Shown: one piece after another, positions 5,533 to 6,593 of the stretch | Numbering within the stretch: position 1 is the stretch's first letter | Layout: every line of letters starts with the position of its first letter | From: UBA10449 sp005883585 | GTDB taxonomy: Bacteria > Chloroflexota > Dormibacteria > Dormibacterales > Dormibacteraceae | Reading direction: 5' to 3' | Length of the DNA: 6,593 nt | Assembly: GCA_005883585.1 (NCBI GenBank) | Contig: VBFD01000026.1 | Location: forward strand, 1 to 6,593 | Notes under the pieces: generated by a model | The model's input: the letters and a program-made list of their open reading frames with translations, nothing else | What the model was told of the DNA's origin: nothing | Database searches by the model: none | Position numbers and translations under genes: made by a program

Positions 5533-6593
5533 GAGACCCAGTTTCTATGACGAGGGCCAGTTCGCGCAAGAAGGATTCGACGTCCGTCACCAGGCCGATC
5601 GACTGCCAGCTGCCCCGGTCGGCCAGCTTGGTCACGACCGCCGGGTTGATGTCCACGCAGACCGTGCGTACGCCGGCCGGCAGCATGTTGCCCGTGGCGA
5701 TCGAGTGCAGCATGGTCGAGAGCATGAGCGCCATCCGGACCCCGCTCAGCGAGGCGCGCATCCGCTGCTGCGCCTCCACCATGTCTGTGATCACGTCGGG
5801 CAGCGGCCCGTCGTCGCGCACGGAACCTGCGAGGACGTACTCGACGCCGTGGTCGATGGCCGACTTCATCACCCCGGAGGTCAGCTGGCCGCTCTCGACC
5901 ATCTGCTTCAGACCGCCCGCGGCCCGGACGCGATTGATCGCGCGCATGTGATGCTCGTGGCCATGCTCGATGGCGAGCCCGCTCTCGACATTGACGCCCA
6001 GCGCCGTCCCGAAGAGAGCCGACTCCACGTCGTGGACCGCTAGCGCGTTGCCTGCAAACAGGACGTGCACGTATCCGAGCTCGATCAGCCGGGACAGGTA
6101 GCGGCCGGCGCCGGTGTGGACGACAGCGGGCCCGGCGACGACGACGATGCGTCCGCCGGTCTGGCGGATCTGCTTCATCTCTTCGGCGATGGCGCCGATG
6201 AGCACCTTCTTGGGCTTCTCAGCTGAAACCTCGCTCGCCATGAACGTGAAGATCTCCGTCTGCCGGGATCGCTCGATCGGGGTTACCCTGACTCCCTGGT
6301 GCCCGACGACGATCTCCATGCCCGATCGGGCGCCCTGGAACACAATGCAGCGGGCGCGCCCGGCGTTGGAGTCGACGGCGATGGCGCAGTCCATCTCGAT
6401 GTCCTCGACCGTCACCCACGTGCCGTCGATGAGAACTTCGGTCGGCAGGTTGCTGGTCGAGTAGAAGCCCTCAGGGAACACGCCGTCCTTGGTCACCTTC
6501 TCGAGCTGCGCTGGTAGCTCGGACTCCGCCGTGGCGCCAAGGGCGCGAGCCTGGCGCACGATCCTGTCGAGCTGCTCGGCCGACGACGCAACC
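5525..6593 (-). CDS. TIGR00300/LOR-SDH family protein, ornithine cyclodeaminase-like (5' end outside window)
   Basis: A total of 355 codons are visible, open to the right edge; the family is about 400 residues, so only the N-terminus is missing. The conserved text is unmistakable: DGVFPEGFYSTSNLP, DIEMDCAIAVD, GHQGVRV, SEVSAEKPKKVLIG, VVAGPAVVHTGAG, FAGNALAVHDVESALFGTAL, LAGSVRDDGPLPDVITDMVE, LMLSTMLHSIATGNMLP and CVDINPAVVTKLADRG. The family is annotated as a LOR/SDH conserved region. Archaeal relatives and the C-terminal part of cyanobacterial AgrE/ArgZ-type enzymes convert ornithine to proline and ammonia with NAD, so an arginine-ornithine-proline role is likely but not proven here. No residue disruption is seen. 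It is the first visible gene of a tight unit with the small basic protein and the two TauE halves. Confidence 0.9.
   Translation of the reverse strand, partial: VASSAEQLDRIVRQARALGATAESELPAQLEKVTKDGVFPEGFYSTSNLPTEVLIDGTWVTVEDIEMDCAIAVDSNAGRARCIVFQGARSGMEIVVGHQGVRVTPIERSRQTEIFTFMASEVSAEKPKKVLIGAIAEEMKQIRQTGGRIVVVAGPAVVHTGAGRYLSRLIELGYVHVLFAGNALAVHDVESALFGTALGVNVESGLAIEHGHEHHMRAINRVRAAGGLKQMVESGQLTSGVMKSAIDHGVEYVLAGSVRDDGPLPDVITDMVEAQQRMRASLSGVRMALMLSTMLHSIATGNMLPAGVRTVCVDINPAVVTKLADRGSWQSIGLVTDVESFLRELALVIETGSHG

Noticed and set aside
5147..6043. A 298-codon plus-strand open frame
   Set aside because: It lies antisense to the TIGR00300, small-protein and TauE genes, and its product has no recognisable domain.

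Overview
The window is GC-rich bacterial chromosomal DNA, dense with genes and showing no plasmid, phage or insertion-sequence hallmark. GTG and possibly TTG starts, starts without Shine-Dalgarno sites and 4-bp gene overlaps suggest a high-GC soil or sediment lineage such as Chloroflexota, Dormibacterota or Actinomycetota. That placement is an impression from style and gene families, with no phylogenetic marker present. No rRNA, tRNA, CRISPR array or mobile element was found, and no stretch over 300 bases lacks a gene.

Left part (1-1690, minus strand). A gene of unknown function is cut by the left edge and starts at 154 behind a plausible promoter. Next to it is a two-gene unit: a 266-residue membrane protein with a conserved-looking His/Trp-rich C-terminal domain (825-1625), joined by a 4-bp ATGA overlap to a SAM-dependent methyltransferase (202-828). 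A 65-bp divergent intergenic region follows. It carries an 18-bp near-palindrome and a third repeat of the same half-site, a good candidate operator for both directions.

Middle (1691-2739, plus strand). A 199-residue exported or membrane-anchored protein of unknown function is followed one base later by a DinB-family gene that appears broken. Its N-terminal third and C-terminal part lie in different frames, and the roughly 45 codons that should join them are missing.

Right-centre (2675-4600, minus strand). An acyl-CoA dehydrogenase and a TetR-family regulator form a probable fatty-acid or acyl-CoA catabolic operon. Its leader has a consensus-like promoter (TTGACA, 18 bp, TAGCGT) and a 16-bp palindrome that is a natural candidate for the TetR operator.

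Right (4605-6593, minus strand). A compact four-gene unit contains a TIGR00300/LOR-SDH-type protein (ornithine cyclodeaminase-like, cut by the right edge), a 51-residue lysine-rich protein, and two half-size TauE/SafE membrane proteins that together make the eight helices of one transporter. The genes overlap by 8, about 4 and 4 bp. The first TauE half has no ATG, GTG or TTG start before its first helix. This block is the most unusual part of the window.
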